Of a stretch of 64,000 bases of DNA, positions 34,701 through 46,780 are shown piece by piece (the stretch's first letter is position 1; every line of letters begins with the position of its first letter). Both the position numbers and the translations under genes were made by a program. The notes below the pieces were generated by a model that saw nothing but the letters and a program-made list of their open reading frames with translations, made no database searches and was not told the origin of the DNA. This stretch comes from Penium margaritaceum (lineage: Eukaryota > Streptophyta > Zygnematophyceae > Desmidiales > Peniaceae): the NCBI GenBank assembly GCA_023375785.1, contig SZWC01004769.1, positions 63,168 to 127,167 on the forward strand, given 5' to 3'.

Positions 34701-37700
34701 CACAATGCTTATGTGGCTACAGATTGGCTTGGTGAAGTTCCTGAAATTCATTTTGCCACAACACTGAACCAACAAACAACACCAACGTCCTTTGCGCATT
34801 TGATCTTCCATCGTTTGCGTGATGTAGCATCTATGTCCGGATCAATCTGGCAGATGATATTTCTCTCGCGTGAAGGTGGTGGCAAGGCCCCTGTTGCGAG
34901 GTGAACCACGTAGTGCTCCTAGAAAAACATTATATCCACATATAGTGGGCAGTGTATTGGCATATATGCTAGGTATACGTCACGATAACGAGTACTATCA
35001 TCGATGTAGTTTGACAATGACATAAAGGAGGCATCAAATCACATGTTCACTTCGTTTTTTCTTTTGTGCATCATTGAAAAATAGTCCTGTGTTTATTCTG
35101 ATTTGTCAACTTCAGTCGGCATCACTGTGTTTCAAAAACCAAGCACATCGGATATGTTTTTCCATGACTAATACAACTTCAACTTCACCCATGCCATGTT
35201 TTGAGATGAATTAGCTTGTAACCAATACTAGACGACGAGAATGGGGCCCCAACGTATGATTTTTCCATTGTTCAGGTTGAATATGATCTTTATTTTGTTG
35301 TCTCACAAACATACATACAAACACACATACATGTATGCAATGTCTGCATTGATTACAAAAATCTTGGAAAAGTATGATGCCAAAGTACAAGTTTGATGCA
35401 AAACAATAGTCCATTTTGAGTTTCCATGTTGAGAAAGTCAGATGGCACGTATCAAAATGTCTTGATTGTCTTTTATCGAGATTTGTTTTGAGGTTTATCT
35501 TTTGTGACGATCGTTTCATGGATTATTTGGTCCATTCCTGGTACTATTTTTCCGCCGCATTTGGAATGTACATACACTGCACGCATTGTGTTTCTGTCAG
35601 GAGAGATACCACACATCCACATAAATCTTGATTAAGCTAGGGCCTCCTTGTTTTGTACAAGTTTAATCCGATTTCTAAAAGCACATCCCCCAGTCGTAGA
35701 AATGATTATAACACACTCAAATAATTGCAATACATGCGTCGCATGACATTAAGCGTTGAAACATTGACGATGTTGTTTTACAAGAAAACATAGAGCCCTC
35801 TACCAAGGTGTTTGAGACCCTTCAAAACAGGGTTTCCGTACTGTTGCATTAGGGTGCGCGAGTTTGCATGCATCAAAAGAGAAGTTGCATAAAAGTAAGA
35901 TTACAAAACCTTGGATGTAATTTGAGGTATGACTGTAAGCCGGTTCATACCGATGAACATGGGCTTGCGACTCTAGGGACAGGATGAAAAGCTAGTTTTT
36001 CTGAATTGTCATCAAGTGATTAGCCCTGTTTAACTTTTGGACACACGACCATTTTTTTTGGGGATGTAGGCCTTCATGTGTTTTGCGAGTCCTGTCCACA
36101 CAAACAGAGACAATTGTAAATCACTGAAATAGGATTTATGTATAAAAAACAGGTTATTGCTCAATCCTGGTTTCTGTTGTTCAATGCTCGCCCCTCTACA
36201 TGCCCAAGCGCGACGCTGCGAGGCGCCGATGAGACGCCAGAAAGTGGAAACCCTGTGCCGGCGGATCTGGATACTAAAGGATTGCTCAAATTGTAAAACT
36301 AATGAATTCCCCTTAAATTTGACCAGGCGCTTAATCCGGTGGAAGTTGTTTCACCAAAATTGGACAAGTATCGAGGGAGATATGGCCTTCCAAATCGGGG
36401 TGTGCACAACAGCTCTGGGAGCCGCCTGTGATTCGGAATGCTGTGGATACTTGACCGGACCGAGTAACAAAAGTACCATATGGAGATTTTGCTCCGGAGT
36501 GTCTGCCGAGGCGTCCGGTGGATGATCCAGCGGATCTTGTACTGTAGTTTTTTAAGAGGGACTTCATCAAGATTCTGGCTCGGCGCCTGAAACTCAGAAG
36601 TATGTTTTGTTACTCGGGGACTTGGTCAAAATCATGACTTCAAGTCCACGGACAAGTTTCAAACTTAGTCACACCCCATCACCAGACTGGACCCAAAAGC
36701 GGGGGATGTGCATGGAAACAATGCATGGGACCCATACATCACGTGAAACGGGATCTATGCCCTGGGAAAGGCACTTCGCACGTGAAGGAAGGCACCACGG
36801 CGTATAGTGGCGCCAGGCTTCTGTGGTCGGTTAGACCTGTGCTTTGGCAAGCGTAACTTGGGCTACGCTTGGCTGAATTGCGCGCGGTTTGGTGCATTGG
36901 AAAGCTCATTACGGAATACGTAAACCATCAGTAGATGATTAGAAAAACGTCAGGACCGCATCTTGCAAAACTCTTGACACTTGTGACAGTGAGGTGACAC
37001 ACTACCCTTCTCTCTTGGTTTGCTCGTAGACTCATTTCACTTATCGAGCACGACCATCGAGGTAGATGTGGCTTTCATTTGATTTTCATGTGTTGGAGAG
37101 ATCCGTATTGTATTCCTTTGTTAGTGCGGATTCGGCGTTAACGTCCATTTGTTAGCTTTGATGCAGTTGTCAGCCCTTTGCCGAAGCACGCTTGCCTTTG
37201 TGAAACCATATAGAGTATAGGTTTCGATGAAGATTGCTTCACATTGACGGTCGTTTTTATGTACACTTCCTAGTTTGTGGATAATGTGTTTTCAAAGTGG
37301 AGCCATTTGCACAAAATTGAGAGGTGGCAAGAAGGATACAAGTAGGATGTCCAAGCTTGAGCTCTATTGCGCATCTTCCAAGTGGCATGCACCCATTTAA
37401 ACTTGGGTCTTGTTTCTTTTCTTCCTTGTATTTTGTTTGTGTATGTGCATTGCTTGATCTTTGAAGGAGATAAACAATGTTTATGTCCATCCTAACAAAA
37501 TACAAAAGAAGACCGGCGTAGTGAATTGGTCTTTCTTGTCCATCATTGCGCTCTGTTCTCGAAATCTCGGGTCGCGTTCACATGTTAAATATTGGCTTAC
37601 GAGCATACAACAAGATGTTACTTCATAATCCAAGAGGCATATGCGGTTGTAGAACCAGTAATTTATTGATAGACGACATGATTTATACCAACTGCGCTGC

Positions 37701-37734
37701 TGGCACGCATTAGTGGTGTTCTCAATATGCATTG
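31761..37734. other. Long unassigned stretch
   Basis: About 6 kb without a recognisable gene, RNA or mobile element apart from the short array at 32900-33200. Composition shifts towards even GC at about 36180-36860, where a 122-codon frame (36157-36525) has no recognisable domain. A perfect 8-bp stem (TCTAATGG/CCATTAGA) lies at 32139-32159. Confidence 0.5.
32900..33200 (+). repeat. Degenerate ~21-bp minisatellite
   Basis: Units of the form GACACTTGTTTCATGCAAC recur with a ~21-bp step at 33112-33194 (four units). More diverged relatives (GTGCAACCGACACC, GTGCATTCAACACG, GTGCGACCAGAAAT) lie at 32915-33075. A further one near 33310 reads GTGCAACTGGCACTT. Confidence 0.55.
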
Positions 37735-38827
37735 TACCCTATAAAACTTTGATTTCGATGATAACTGTTTTTCCCTCCATCAAATTTCGTCGAAAACAAA
37801 CTTTCGTCAAATTCGTAGGTACTACCTAAATAGTTCCAAAATGAAATAGTCGAAATCAAGGTACCACATCCACATTTTGAGTTTTTAGGATCCTGGGTTC
37901 TTTACCATTGGTTTCTAGGTGCAAAACAGAGTACATTTGGATTAAGTGGTCTACAAAAGCATTTCGACGACCTGCTCGTCAGTTCATCCCCACGTTCGCT
38001 ACGTACGAGCCTTGTAAGCACTTCATTTATGTGTAAAAGACAAAACACTCCAGCAGACTACAAGTGAACAACGTGCGAGAGAGTGTTATGACTTCTTTTG
38101 CACGGGGGAACACTTCTACAACACAGACACTACACAACAAAATCATCTTCCTCTGGCACGTCCGATGACAAGGGGGATGTTCGAGGGAAGCGACAGCATG
38201 GATGTCGGTGCGGTAGAAGCCTCCGGATACGTGGAATATCCCTCCGGAGTCGACTTCCTCTCCTCGGTGTCATCCACGGTCAAGGCCGTGAGCTTGCGCG
38301 GACGTCCAACAGGACGCTTGGGCATAGGGGGACGCGGAGGGGGTCCCTGACGGGGGGCTTCCATAAGCCAACGTGTCCTCTCCTCAGACGACGCATTCAC
38401 TAGGAAGCGGTCCATAGCAGAAGTGCGAGTGCTGATGTGGCAAATAGAGTGTGGGTGGGCAGACTGACGCAGACAGGTGTTTGACAGGACAGGGAATAAG
38501 GAGTACATGCACGAACGCGGATGAGCCTTGCCCTGCACTGCGGTCCATTGCACCGGGACCGACCAGTTGTGCCACGCGACACGCACAAATGTATGCGCGC
38601 CATCAACGGACATTTGAACATTCAAAAAACACGCGCTCGAAAGATGACGAGACTTCGACATTCGTCAAAAAGAAATAACTGTCCCCATAAGATAATCGAA
38701 TTCAACGTATCACCCCCCAACTTTCATCGATTTTAAACGTGCCACCTAAATAATTTGAATCCGGTAAAAAACTCGTCGAATTAATTATGCTTCGGGTCAA
38801 TAATCGAATTCAATGTTTTTTAGGGTA
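37735..38827 (-). mobile_element. TIR DNA element, copy 2 (inverted relative to copy 1)
   Basis: An end-to-end reverse-complement match to 20955-22046, about 97% identical by eye. On the plus strand it starts TACCCTATAAAACTTTGATT and ends ATTTTTTAGGGTA-like sequence. The flanks are GCATTG on the left and TCCTTC on the right, unlike those of copy 1. The shared unit therefore ends exactly at the TIRs, which supports independent transposition over a segmental duplication. TA at both ends is consistent with a TA target duplication. Confidence 0.78.
38143..38661 (-). CDS. Small AT-hook-like protein of TIR element copy 2
   Basis: A 172-codon frame collinear with that of copy 1. The internal ATG at 38415 starts MDRFLVNASSEERTR and gives 90 residues. 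Here the AT-hook core is intact: KRPVGRPRK at residues 115-123 (33-41 of the short form), preceded by PPPRPPMP. The C-terminus is IGRARGR. About 162 of 172 residues are shared with copy 1. No metal-binding or DDE catalytic pattern is visible. It may be the DNA-binding N-terminal part of a longer transposase made by a full-length relative, or a stand-alone accessory protein. Expression is not shown by the sequence. Confidence 0.5.
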   Translation of the reverse strand: MSKSRHLSSACFLNVQMSVDGAHTFVRVAWHNWSVPVQWTAVQGKAHPRSCMYSLFPVLSNTCLRQSAHPHSICHISTRTSAMDRFLVNASSEERTRWLMEAPRQGPPPRPPMPKRPVGRPRKLTALTVDDTEERKSTPEGYSTYPEASTAPTSMLSLPSNIPLVIGRARGR

Positions 38828-38999
38828 TCCTTCTAAACAGGCGAGGGAGGAGGGGCAGGACCTGCGATGGAGGTGGAAGGAGCAAATAACATTCCTCCTC
38901 CTTTCTCCGTCTATTGCTGTTGAACTAGTAGTAGGATGCCGCTCCCCTCGTTTTCTTACAATAAAAATGACGCCATGGAGGAGGGGGGAGCAGAGAGAG
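38828..38999. other. Short unassigned spacer
   Basis: G/A-rich, with no feature recognised. It leads into the minisatellite. Confidence 0.4.
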
Positions 39000-39520
39000 G
39001 AGAGACGTCCCCCTCTCCTTCCCCTTGTGCCTTTGGCCCACGTTAGGAGAGGAACAGGAAGGGGAGAACGCCCCGTGTCCTTCCACTTGGGGCGTCGGTC
39101 CACTGGATGGAGGAGGAGAGGGAGTATTCTCCCTCTCCTCCCCCTTGGGCTGTCGGCCTACGTGTGAGGAGGGGGGGGGTAGGGGAGAGAGCGTATCTCC
39201 TTATCCTCCCCCCTTGGGTCGTCAGCCCATGTAGGATGGGGGGGTGAGAGGGAGAGCACTCTTTCTTCTCCCCCCTGGGCCGTTGGCCCACTTGAGATGG
39301 GGGAGGGGAGAGAGAAGGCGTCTCTCTCTCTCTCTCTCTCATCCCCTCCTTTGCCATCGGCCCGCGTAAGAGGGAGGGGAGGAGAGGACGTCCCTTGTGC
39401 TCCCCCTTGGGCTGCGAGCCGAAAACAAAAGAGGGAGGGGAAATGGGGAGGGGAGACGTCTCCCCTCCCTCTTCTTTGTCCGTCGTCTCCCTGAGAAGGG
39501 GAGGATGATAGGCCCCCCTT
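39000..39520 (+). repeat. GC-rich ~65-bp minisatellite of imperfect palindromes (about 7-8 units)
   Basis: Each unit has a C/T-rich arm (CTCCCTCTCCTCCCCCTTGG), a GC core (GGGCCGTTGGCCC or variant) and a G/A-rich arm (GAGGAGGGGGGG.AGGGGAG). Cores lie near 39030, 39095, 39148, 39218, 39284, 39352 and 39410. A further ~40-bp duplication (TTGGGCCTGTGGGAGCAAGC and TTGGGCCCGCGGGTGCGAGC) lies at 39548-39602. Pro/Ser-rich frames on both strands are repeat by-products. Confidence 0.8.
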
Positions 39521-39660
39521 TGGGTGAGAGCCTCTCCCTTTGGACCGGTTGGGCCTGTGGGAGCAAGCTCGTCGGGCCAGTTGGGCCCGCGGGTGCGAGC
39601 TCACTTTCTAGGTTGGACGAGCCTGCGGGGGCCGTTTTTCTGACGGCAAAACATTTTTTT

Positions 39661-41409
39661 CCTTTTTATTTTTGAAAGTTATCTACTCGTCGAAACTCGA
39701 TGCTGCGGAGTTCACTCACGTAGGTGCGTCCGTCAATTGGCGTTTTGCTTAGAGTCCAGAATCATCTCATTGCAAGTGCCCAATCCACGGGCAAGAATAT
39801 ATTTGATGAGGATAAGATGGTAAGATGGACAAAAAAATATATGAGATTTGCGGAAATCTGGCCCGAATACTAGTGTAACGACACTGGCCATTCTGCGACT
39901 CATTGTAAGACCAAAACGGAAGCCCTCGGATTCTTCAGTCCAAAGAGGTTGAGTGACTGGCCGCCTAACTCATTTTGGCTAAGACACATCACGGAAAAAC
40001 GAACACTGTTATCATGGGGCATGAATGCAAACATGCAACCTAACAACCATATCGTTCCACGTGGCACAATCACTTGGAAACATGAACCTATCAACCAACT
40101 ACAGGGGAGGAGGACTGGCGTGATGGATATTCCATTGTGACACTCCTCTTGCCTTAAATCCACATGAACTGTATTTTCCAGGCTAGGGTTGATCCAAAAT
40201 CTAGCCCGCAGATTGTTTGACGGCTGAGGACACCCCGAGGGACTATCCTTGAGTCCCTAAAATACACCGTAAACATTTTTGGATCATTTTTAATCAAAAA
40301 ATGGTCTTTATGCTATAGTCTTACACCTGCACATACACTCCCCACACAAGCTTTCACCTCGCATCGATCCTCCACACCATCCACTCAACTACATCTAGTG
40401 CAACGTTTGACAAAGAATGCTATCGTTCACTCATACAACCCCAAAACTTGTATACAAATACACACTCCCACGTACATATTCCACACACCTTTTTCCACAT
40501 GTGCAAGCTCAAGGCCGGAAATATCCACATGTATAGCTTTAGTTTATAGGTGCCTGGGACTAGTTTTGATGCTTGGTCTAAATATCAGACCTATGCATAG
40601 GCCAGGTCCACATCATGCGCCGGATTCCAAGTTCAAGTCCTGAAATTGTTCAGAGTGTGATTGTCATTCCAAGCCCAGGTCCGAAGGTGGAAGGACGAGG
40701 TCACAGCAATCATGAGTTTTGGACCTCAATCCAATGTCAAAGCCCAGGATGTGGTACAAGGGCAAGAAGGAAGAGAGGGCAGGATATCAACTTGGACAGT
40801 GACGGAGTGCAATGGTTCGAGGAGAATAAGCAGCTACAACAAGGGTGATGAAAGACGTGAGAACACAATGAGAGATGGGAAGGAGACAAGAGAACAGAAA
40901 GAGAAAAAAGGAGATCTGAGCCTGCACGATATGATGAAAGACAATGGCAAGGGTGCAAGAGGCATAAACCATGATGCGTGGGAGATCGAGGTGTCAGTTG
41001 TCCCTTGGAGAAACCTCGTTATACGCCACTGTTATTGAGAGTACACTAGGATCAAGCACGAAGGTACAGATTTATCCTTTATGGAATAAATCCCCTCATA
41101 AAGGTTTTCAAATGTCGTGTTTGTGTCAGCTTTGAAATGAGAGAGACCCCTCTTCAAACTCATTGAGACATAATCGAGGCATGTTGTTTGGCCGAGGTTT
41201 TGATGTGCTCTCCAAACTCATTTCGTATCGTCCTATGTGGACATTGCCAAAGACAAAGTTGCATATAAGCCTCCTCACTCCATGTGTCAAGCATGACTGA
41301 TTTCAACAATGTCTATTAAGGTGCTTGAGTAGGAGCGGTCCAACTGGCCAAACCAACTAAGTATAAATCACACTCTCCCAATTTCTCTTTACCATGGCTT
41401 ACTCTTCTC
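39661..41409. other. Unassigned stretch 5' of element D
   Basis: No gene recognised. A 125-codon Lys/Arg/Glu-rich frame at 40661-41038 has no domain. The last five bases, TTCTC (41405-41409), are the left target duplication of element D. Confidence 0.5.
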
Positions 41410-42170
41410 TGTTGAGATTTACCAATCTCAGCGGCCAGGCTCCCTTTAAAAGGTCCTCAAACACGGGGAATTTTTTTTGCAGGTTTCAAGATCATGTCTT
41501 CATAAGAGATGATCGCTAGTCACAGGCAGCTTGTGACCCTTCAGCTGCAAGTGGCCCTTTAACTTATTGGGCATCCTTCATCTTCCCAGATGTCCTTTAG
41601 GTAGCATGGAGGGCCATGCAAATACCCATGTGGTCATGCAACCACCTAGATGGTTATGCAACCACTCAGGAGGTTGTGCAACTCCCTGCAACCTCCTAGC
41701 CAAGAGCATCCAAGGGGGAACCTGCCTCAAGACTACTTAAAGGACCATCAAATCACTCAGTTGGTATCCCTTCAGTTATCAACACAAGCAGCCGACCATC
41801 AGGCACTCCCAGTCCTTTTGTCTAGATCTCCAAGTACTGCCTCTAGCGATTGGACCTTGTATAGTGTACATCATACATCTTCATCGAGGCCCCTCAATGA
41901 GAAGGCATCTAGGACGGATGCCCTGTGGCTCAAGCTACATCCAAGTCCTTTCTCCAGCACTTGGTGTGCTACTTAGCTTGTAAGGCTACAACACCTACTA
42001 CTACTATGCGTGTGATTTCCAGAATTAGTGTGAGTCAATTGTGTGGATTTGGATCCTCGTACATACTTCTCCATGTGACGTATGTGTCTAAGTATATGGT
42101 AACTAATTGTGTGTGCTAAATCTTGTATCCTAGTGTGTATTCACCCATCAATGTTCCAGTTATCTTGACA
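41410..42170 (+). repeat. Element D 5' LTR
   Basis: 761 bp, TGTTGAGATT to CTTGACA. It contains repeated motifs such as GGTTATGCAACCAC and GGTTGTGCAACTCC, and the shared TATGTGTCTnAG region near its 3' end. It aligns with 47792-48532. Confidence 0.92.
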
Positions 42171-42182
42171 TGGTATCAGAGC
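42171..42182 (+). other. Primer-binding site, element D (initiator tRNA-Met)
   Basis: TGGTATCAGAGC immediately follows the 5' LTR, a perfect match to the canonical copia primer site. Confidence 0.92.
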
Positions 42183-42229
42183 ACGGTGACGGCTTATGAC
42201 TAACAACAATAGACATAAGAAACGCAAGC

Positions 42230-43640
42230 ACAATGGACAAAGTGGAGGACATCCATGCATTCATGCAAGGAATGCAACATGGTCAAGAGCAGTAGCAGGC
42301 AGAAATATCAACACTCGCCACACTGTACGCAGAGCAAATGGAACTACTCCACCTAGAGTTTGAGGCTCACATTACCCAACTTCAGATTGAGGTAAACCGT
42401 CAGATGTAGGAAGCAAACATGCACAGGCAGCATGAGAGTCTCTGACGTCAACAAGCCGAAGAGGACCTGACTGCAACCAGGCAACAAGCACAGTAGATGG
42501 TCTCTTTGTTATAGGAAGAAGCTTAGACTCACATCAATAACCTGATGCAATGATGTGCACAAGCAGCAGCTCCACCAAATCCCAATCATATCCCAATGGC
42601 GTATCCTATGGTTGTTCATCCTGCACTAGTCGATCCTGCAGCAGCTCAGCCTACAGCAGACAACCCATTTGCACCAGCCAGAGGAGTACAACTCTTGCCT
42701 CCTCTCCCCCATTCTCTGGACCCGGTGCGCATGCCAGCCATCTCCAACACCCTGCAAGCAGACAAAACCAGCACAAAAAGTTCAACAGTGAAGATTTCTC
42801 CCACTGGGCATTCAACTTTGAAGTAGCAACCTGCCCACACAATCTGTGGCAGTTCTTTAATGACCAATACAAACCCCAAGCCCTCGGAAGCCCACCAGAT
42901 TTCCTCGAACAGTTCAGCAATTACAGCTTCATGGCTTCAGCTCCAGTCCTCCTCAAAAGCGTGGAACCACGCATTCAACAAACTCTCCGCATGTACAAAG
43001 AAACGACCAAACCTGCCTACTCAACATGTTAGAACCTCAAACAGCAGTACTAGGCCAACAAATCTACCTAAAATCTTACCTTCTTACAAAAATCTCTTAG
43101 ATCCACACAAGCCAATTGAACAGCAATGTCAAACGCTACATTAACAGAGCAAAACATATTCGTGACCAACTTGCTGTCACATACTCACTGCTTCCAAAAG
43201 CCCTCTTCATATCTTTCATCACGAATGACCTTGGTGAAAAATGTAGAGATGTGAAGTGCATTTTCTACTACACAGAGCCTCACCTGCTCAGCAAAAACTT
43301 TGTCTGCACGATGTTACTTCAAGAACAGCAGGACAAGCAGCTAGAAAAACACCCTGATCAAGCACTTGTCAACCTTACTCACTGTGGCTCCGAGATGTCT
43401 TCACAAACAAAGGACAATCCGTACTCTGTTGATAACTCGTTGTCATAATTTTCACCAATGTCCACCCCGAGCCAGAGAAGGATGTCATCATCAATCCCCC
43501 AGCAAATGTTACCAAACAATGCATCCCTCATCTCCGGCCCCCAAAACTCCGGGCAACATCCTACAATCACGTGTAGATATTGCAGCAGAAAGGGACACAT
43601 AGAGAAAGATTGCTCGATGCAACAATGACATCATGAGGAG
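42230..43640 (+). pseudogene. gag: Element D Gag region (fossil)
   Basis: The frame at 42550-43032 includes FNSEDFSHWAFNFEV, resembling the start of the copia UBN2-type Gag domain. A CCHC zinc knuckle, CRYCSRKGHIEKDC, lies at 43572-43613. In the family Gag forms virus-like particles and the knuckle binds RNA; this copy is broken. Confidence 0.8.
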
Positions 43641-43864
43641 AGAGACGACATCAGACCATCAAGGCCTATACCGTGGCAGTGAGGGGCATCGACCAAATAA
43701 CGACAAGCTCTCCAATTCATAAGCAAGGACGTAAGGCAGACGGAGAAGCAGACTGATGAAGACAATCCCACCGACACCAAGGAGGCAGCAGATGAATTCT
43801 GACATAAGCATGGCTTCTCCTACAAACCTTTGTACAACTAAAAAGAAGCAACTTCTATGACATC

Positions 43865-44200
43865 CGGATATCTTTTACTTGGATGACGGAAGCAACGAAC
43901 ACATCACCTACGTCACCAACGTCCTACACAACCTATGACCGTGCCCAAAAATTTATTCAGTGATGGCAGGGAACATTGCGGCACTGCCTATCAATGGCAT
44001 CGGAGATCTCAAAGCTCATGCTCACAATAACATTGACGTCACCATCAGTGATGTGCTTTATGTCCCTGTCATATTCGTGAACCTTATCTCCATGGGCAAA
44101 CTGATGATGAAGGTACTACGCTTCAGCACAAAAGATATGGAGCTCTATGTCAAAACGGTCACAGGAGAGCTCATTGCAAAGGGAGAGTTGTAGAGCAATG
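43865..44200 (+). pseudogene. pol: Element D protease region (fossil)
   Basis: YLDDGSNEHITYVTN begins at 43876 and corresponds to the copia protease active-site region (LDSGAxxHMT type). The frame at 43960-44193 has the conserved following strand IGDLKAHAHNNIDVTI...DVLYVPVI..NLISMGKL. Confidence 0.8.
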
Positions 44201-44249
44201 ACATGATCAGGCTTTACCTTTGCCCTTGTCATCTCCAACAGTCAAGTGC

Positions 44250-44950
44250 AACAGTTGTTAGCTTCTCACCACAGAAGTCAGCAACACCGGAACGCTGGCA
44301 TCTCTGCTTTGGCCACATCAATGACTGCCAGATCTAACTGCTTCTCTCCTTCGACCTTGTTGATGGCCTCACAATCATCAAGGATGATCAAGGTCGCCCC
44401 TGTGATCCTTGTGTCAAGTAAAAGCTGGCACGCCAATCCCTCCCTCCAACAACAAAAACTAACGTTTCAGACAAGCTACGCCTGGTCCGAGTGGACATTT
44501 TTGGACCCTTTGTCAAATCCTCGACTGGACACAAGTATTTTATAGTCTTTGTCGACGATGTCACCAAGTACACCTGGACATATCCTCTCATCAGCCGTGG
44601 CGCGTTCCTCGAAATCTTCAGTGAGTGGTTCTTACAAGTGAAATGCGAAGCCATGAACAAGTTACATAGTCTCCGCTCAGACAATGCTGGAGAGTTCACT
44701 AGCAAGAACTTTGTTGCTCTACTCAAGGAGCAAGGCATAAAAAAGGAAGAATTGACACCCCGTTCTTCGCAACAAAACGGTTTGGCAGAACGCTACATTT
44801 GTAATGCTTGAGGAGATGTTGAAGGCCATGCTACTCTCAGCACAACTTCAAGATTTTCCATCAACACTCCAACAAGCAATGTGGGTCAAGAATTGACTAT
44901 CTCTAGTGTGCCTCCCAATTACTACAACTCCATGCGCAGCGTGGCAGAAC
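44250..44950 (+). pseudogene. pol: Element D GAG-pre-integrase and integrase core (fossil)
   Basis: The pre-integrase region has RWHLCFGHIN and CDPCVK-like zinc ligands near 44290-44415. The integrase core shows VDIFGPFVKSSTGHKYF near 44490, SDNAGEF near 44680 and SQQNGLAERY near 44770. Together these carry the D, D and E signature in copia context. Confidence 0.85.
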
Positions 44951-45659
44951 GAAAGGCCTGACATCAGAAGCCTTTGCACATTTAGATGCATGGCACTCTA
45001 CCACGTTCCTTAAGAACGGCATTGTAAGCTTGGTAACAAGGCTGCATGGAGAATCTACATTAGTCAAAGCGAAACACAGAAGGCATGGATCTTACACGAC
45101 TTGGATTGAGACAAAAGAAGGGATGTCTGAAGTTTACATCACAACCCACCTCTTGTCATCAGTCGCGATGCCGTCTTCTACGATAACCTCACTTGCAAGA
45201 CTTGGATAGGGACAAAAGCATGGACGTAAAAACCAAGTGCCCAACGTAAACAATAGTTGTTGGAAGAGATGGAGAAGCAAGAACTTCTTGAGACGGAGTT
45301 ACAACAGCCGCACGATAAGAAAATGAAAGCGACAAAAACCACCACGATGCACAATGACAGCCATCTCCTCACACCCGACAAACAACATGATGAAGGTGAC
45401 TAGCAAGTAGAGGCACCTCTGCTCGAGGAGGCCAAGGATCGGAGTGATGGGAGGGGGCCCCGGGAATCTTCCACCATCTAGTACAATTCGGAACTCAGGT
45501 ACTTCCAAAACCTCCTACAGCAACGACTCAGATACATCGACATGACAGCACCAATAACATCTCTTACGACATGCACCATCCCTGAAGAGGAAGACACGTT
45601 TCACATGTGTTTTCTTACCACGCGCTCACCGCTCTGACAACAGCAAGCGACCTACCTTC

Positions 45660-46780
45660 GGAACCTTCCAACATCACTTAAGCCATGTCCGGTCCTGACA
45701 CAACAAGATGGATGCATGCACTAGACGCTGAACATAACAATCCTATCACCCAGGGAACCTGGGAACTCATCAAACTCCCGCCCAGACATTGAACTGTCAA
45801 AGTAAAGTGGGTCTTCCATGTGAATACCAAAGCAGACGGCAGCCTCGACAAGTTCAAAACTCACCTCATTGTAGAAGGCTTCACGCAGATACCCAGAAGA
45901 GAGTTCTTTGACACCTATACTCTAGTGAGTTGCTACACTACAGCGTCAATGATGCTCTCTCTTGCAAGAGTGAACAATTGGGAGATTATACACCTTGACG
46001 TCAACAATGCATTTCTCAATGGAAAAATGGACACAACATTCTACATGAAGTAGACAAAGGGATATGATGATGGCATTACGTGACTTTGCAAGCTCATCAA
46101 AAGCCTCTACGGGCTGAAACAAATAACCCTCCACTGGTACCAAAAACAAAAAAACATCCTCAATACCCTCAATTTCAGTGCCTCATCCCATGACAAATTC
46201 CTCTTTCTACATCAAGATTCTTCAACATCATCACCAGACTACTATGCCCTTCTCTTTGTCGACGACATCCTCATCATTGAATGCAGCAAATACCCAACAA
46301 TAGGAAAACAAAGGCAATGGCAGCAGCAACTACCGTCAAAGTAATGTCAGACGTGAGTTTCTACCCTGACATGAACATGGATTGCAATCGCAAAGCACAT
46401 ACCATCAGCCTCGGGCAGCCAACTTATGCTGAGAAAATCATGAAATATTTCAACATTGTTGACAAATTCTACGACACTCCACTGTCACTGCAACCATTTC
46501 CACCGCAACAAAGCGATCAAGGTCCTCTAGATGAAACTGCGTATCTTTCGCGCATCGGATCCTTCTTGCATGCAACAAGTTATACCCTACCCGGTCTATA
46601 GTTTGCAGTGGAACATCCGGCTTCCTACATCAATACTCATCCCTAGAGAACATGCAAGGAGTTGACTCGTGTGCTACAATACTTCAAAGCAACATCTTCA
46701 CTATAGCTCATTTTTGGTACCGATGCTTCTCTACAGCTACGGTGCTATAGTGACACTGAAAGTGGATATCACGACTGGAA
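45660..46780 (+). pseudogene. pol: Element D reverse transcriptase and RNase H (fossil)
   Basis: The RT N-terminal part reads KVKWVFHVNTKADGSLDKFK followed by LIVEGFTQ, FDTYTLVS and IIHLDVNNAFLNGKM (45800-46053). The catalytic box LLFVDDILII lies near 46249-46278. RNase H-like sequence follows at about 46340-46780, with YSDTESG near 46745. Confidence 0.85.

Noticed and set aside
38810-39675. Several 65-148-codon Pro/Ser-rich frames on both strands
   Set aside because: All lie in the GC-rich minisatellite and overlap one another; no domain and obvious repeat bias.
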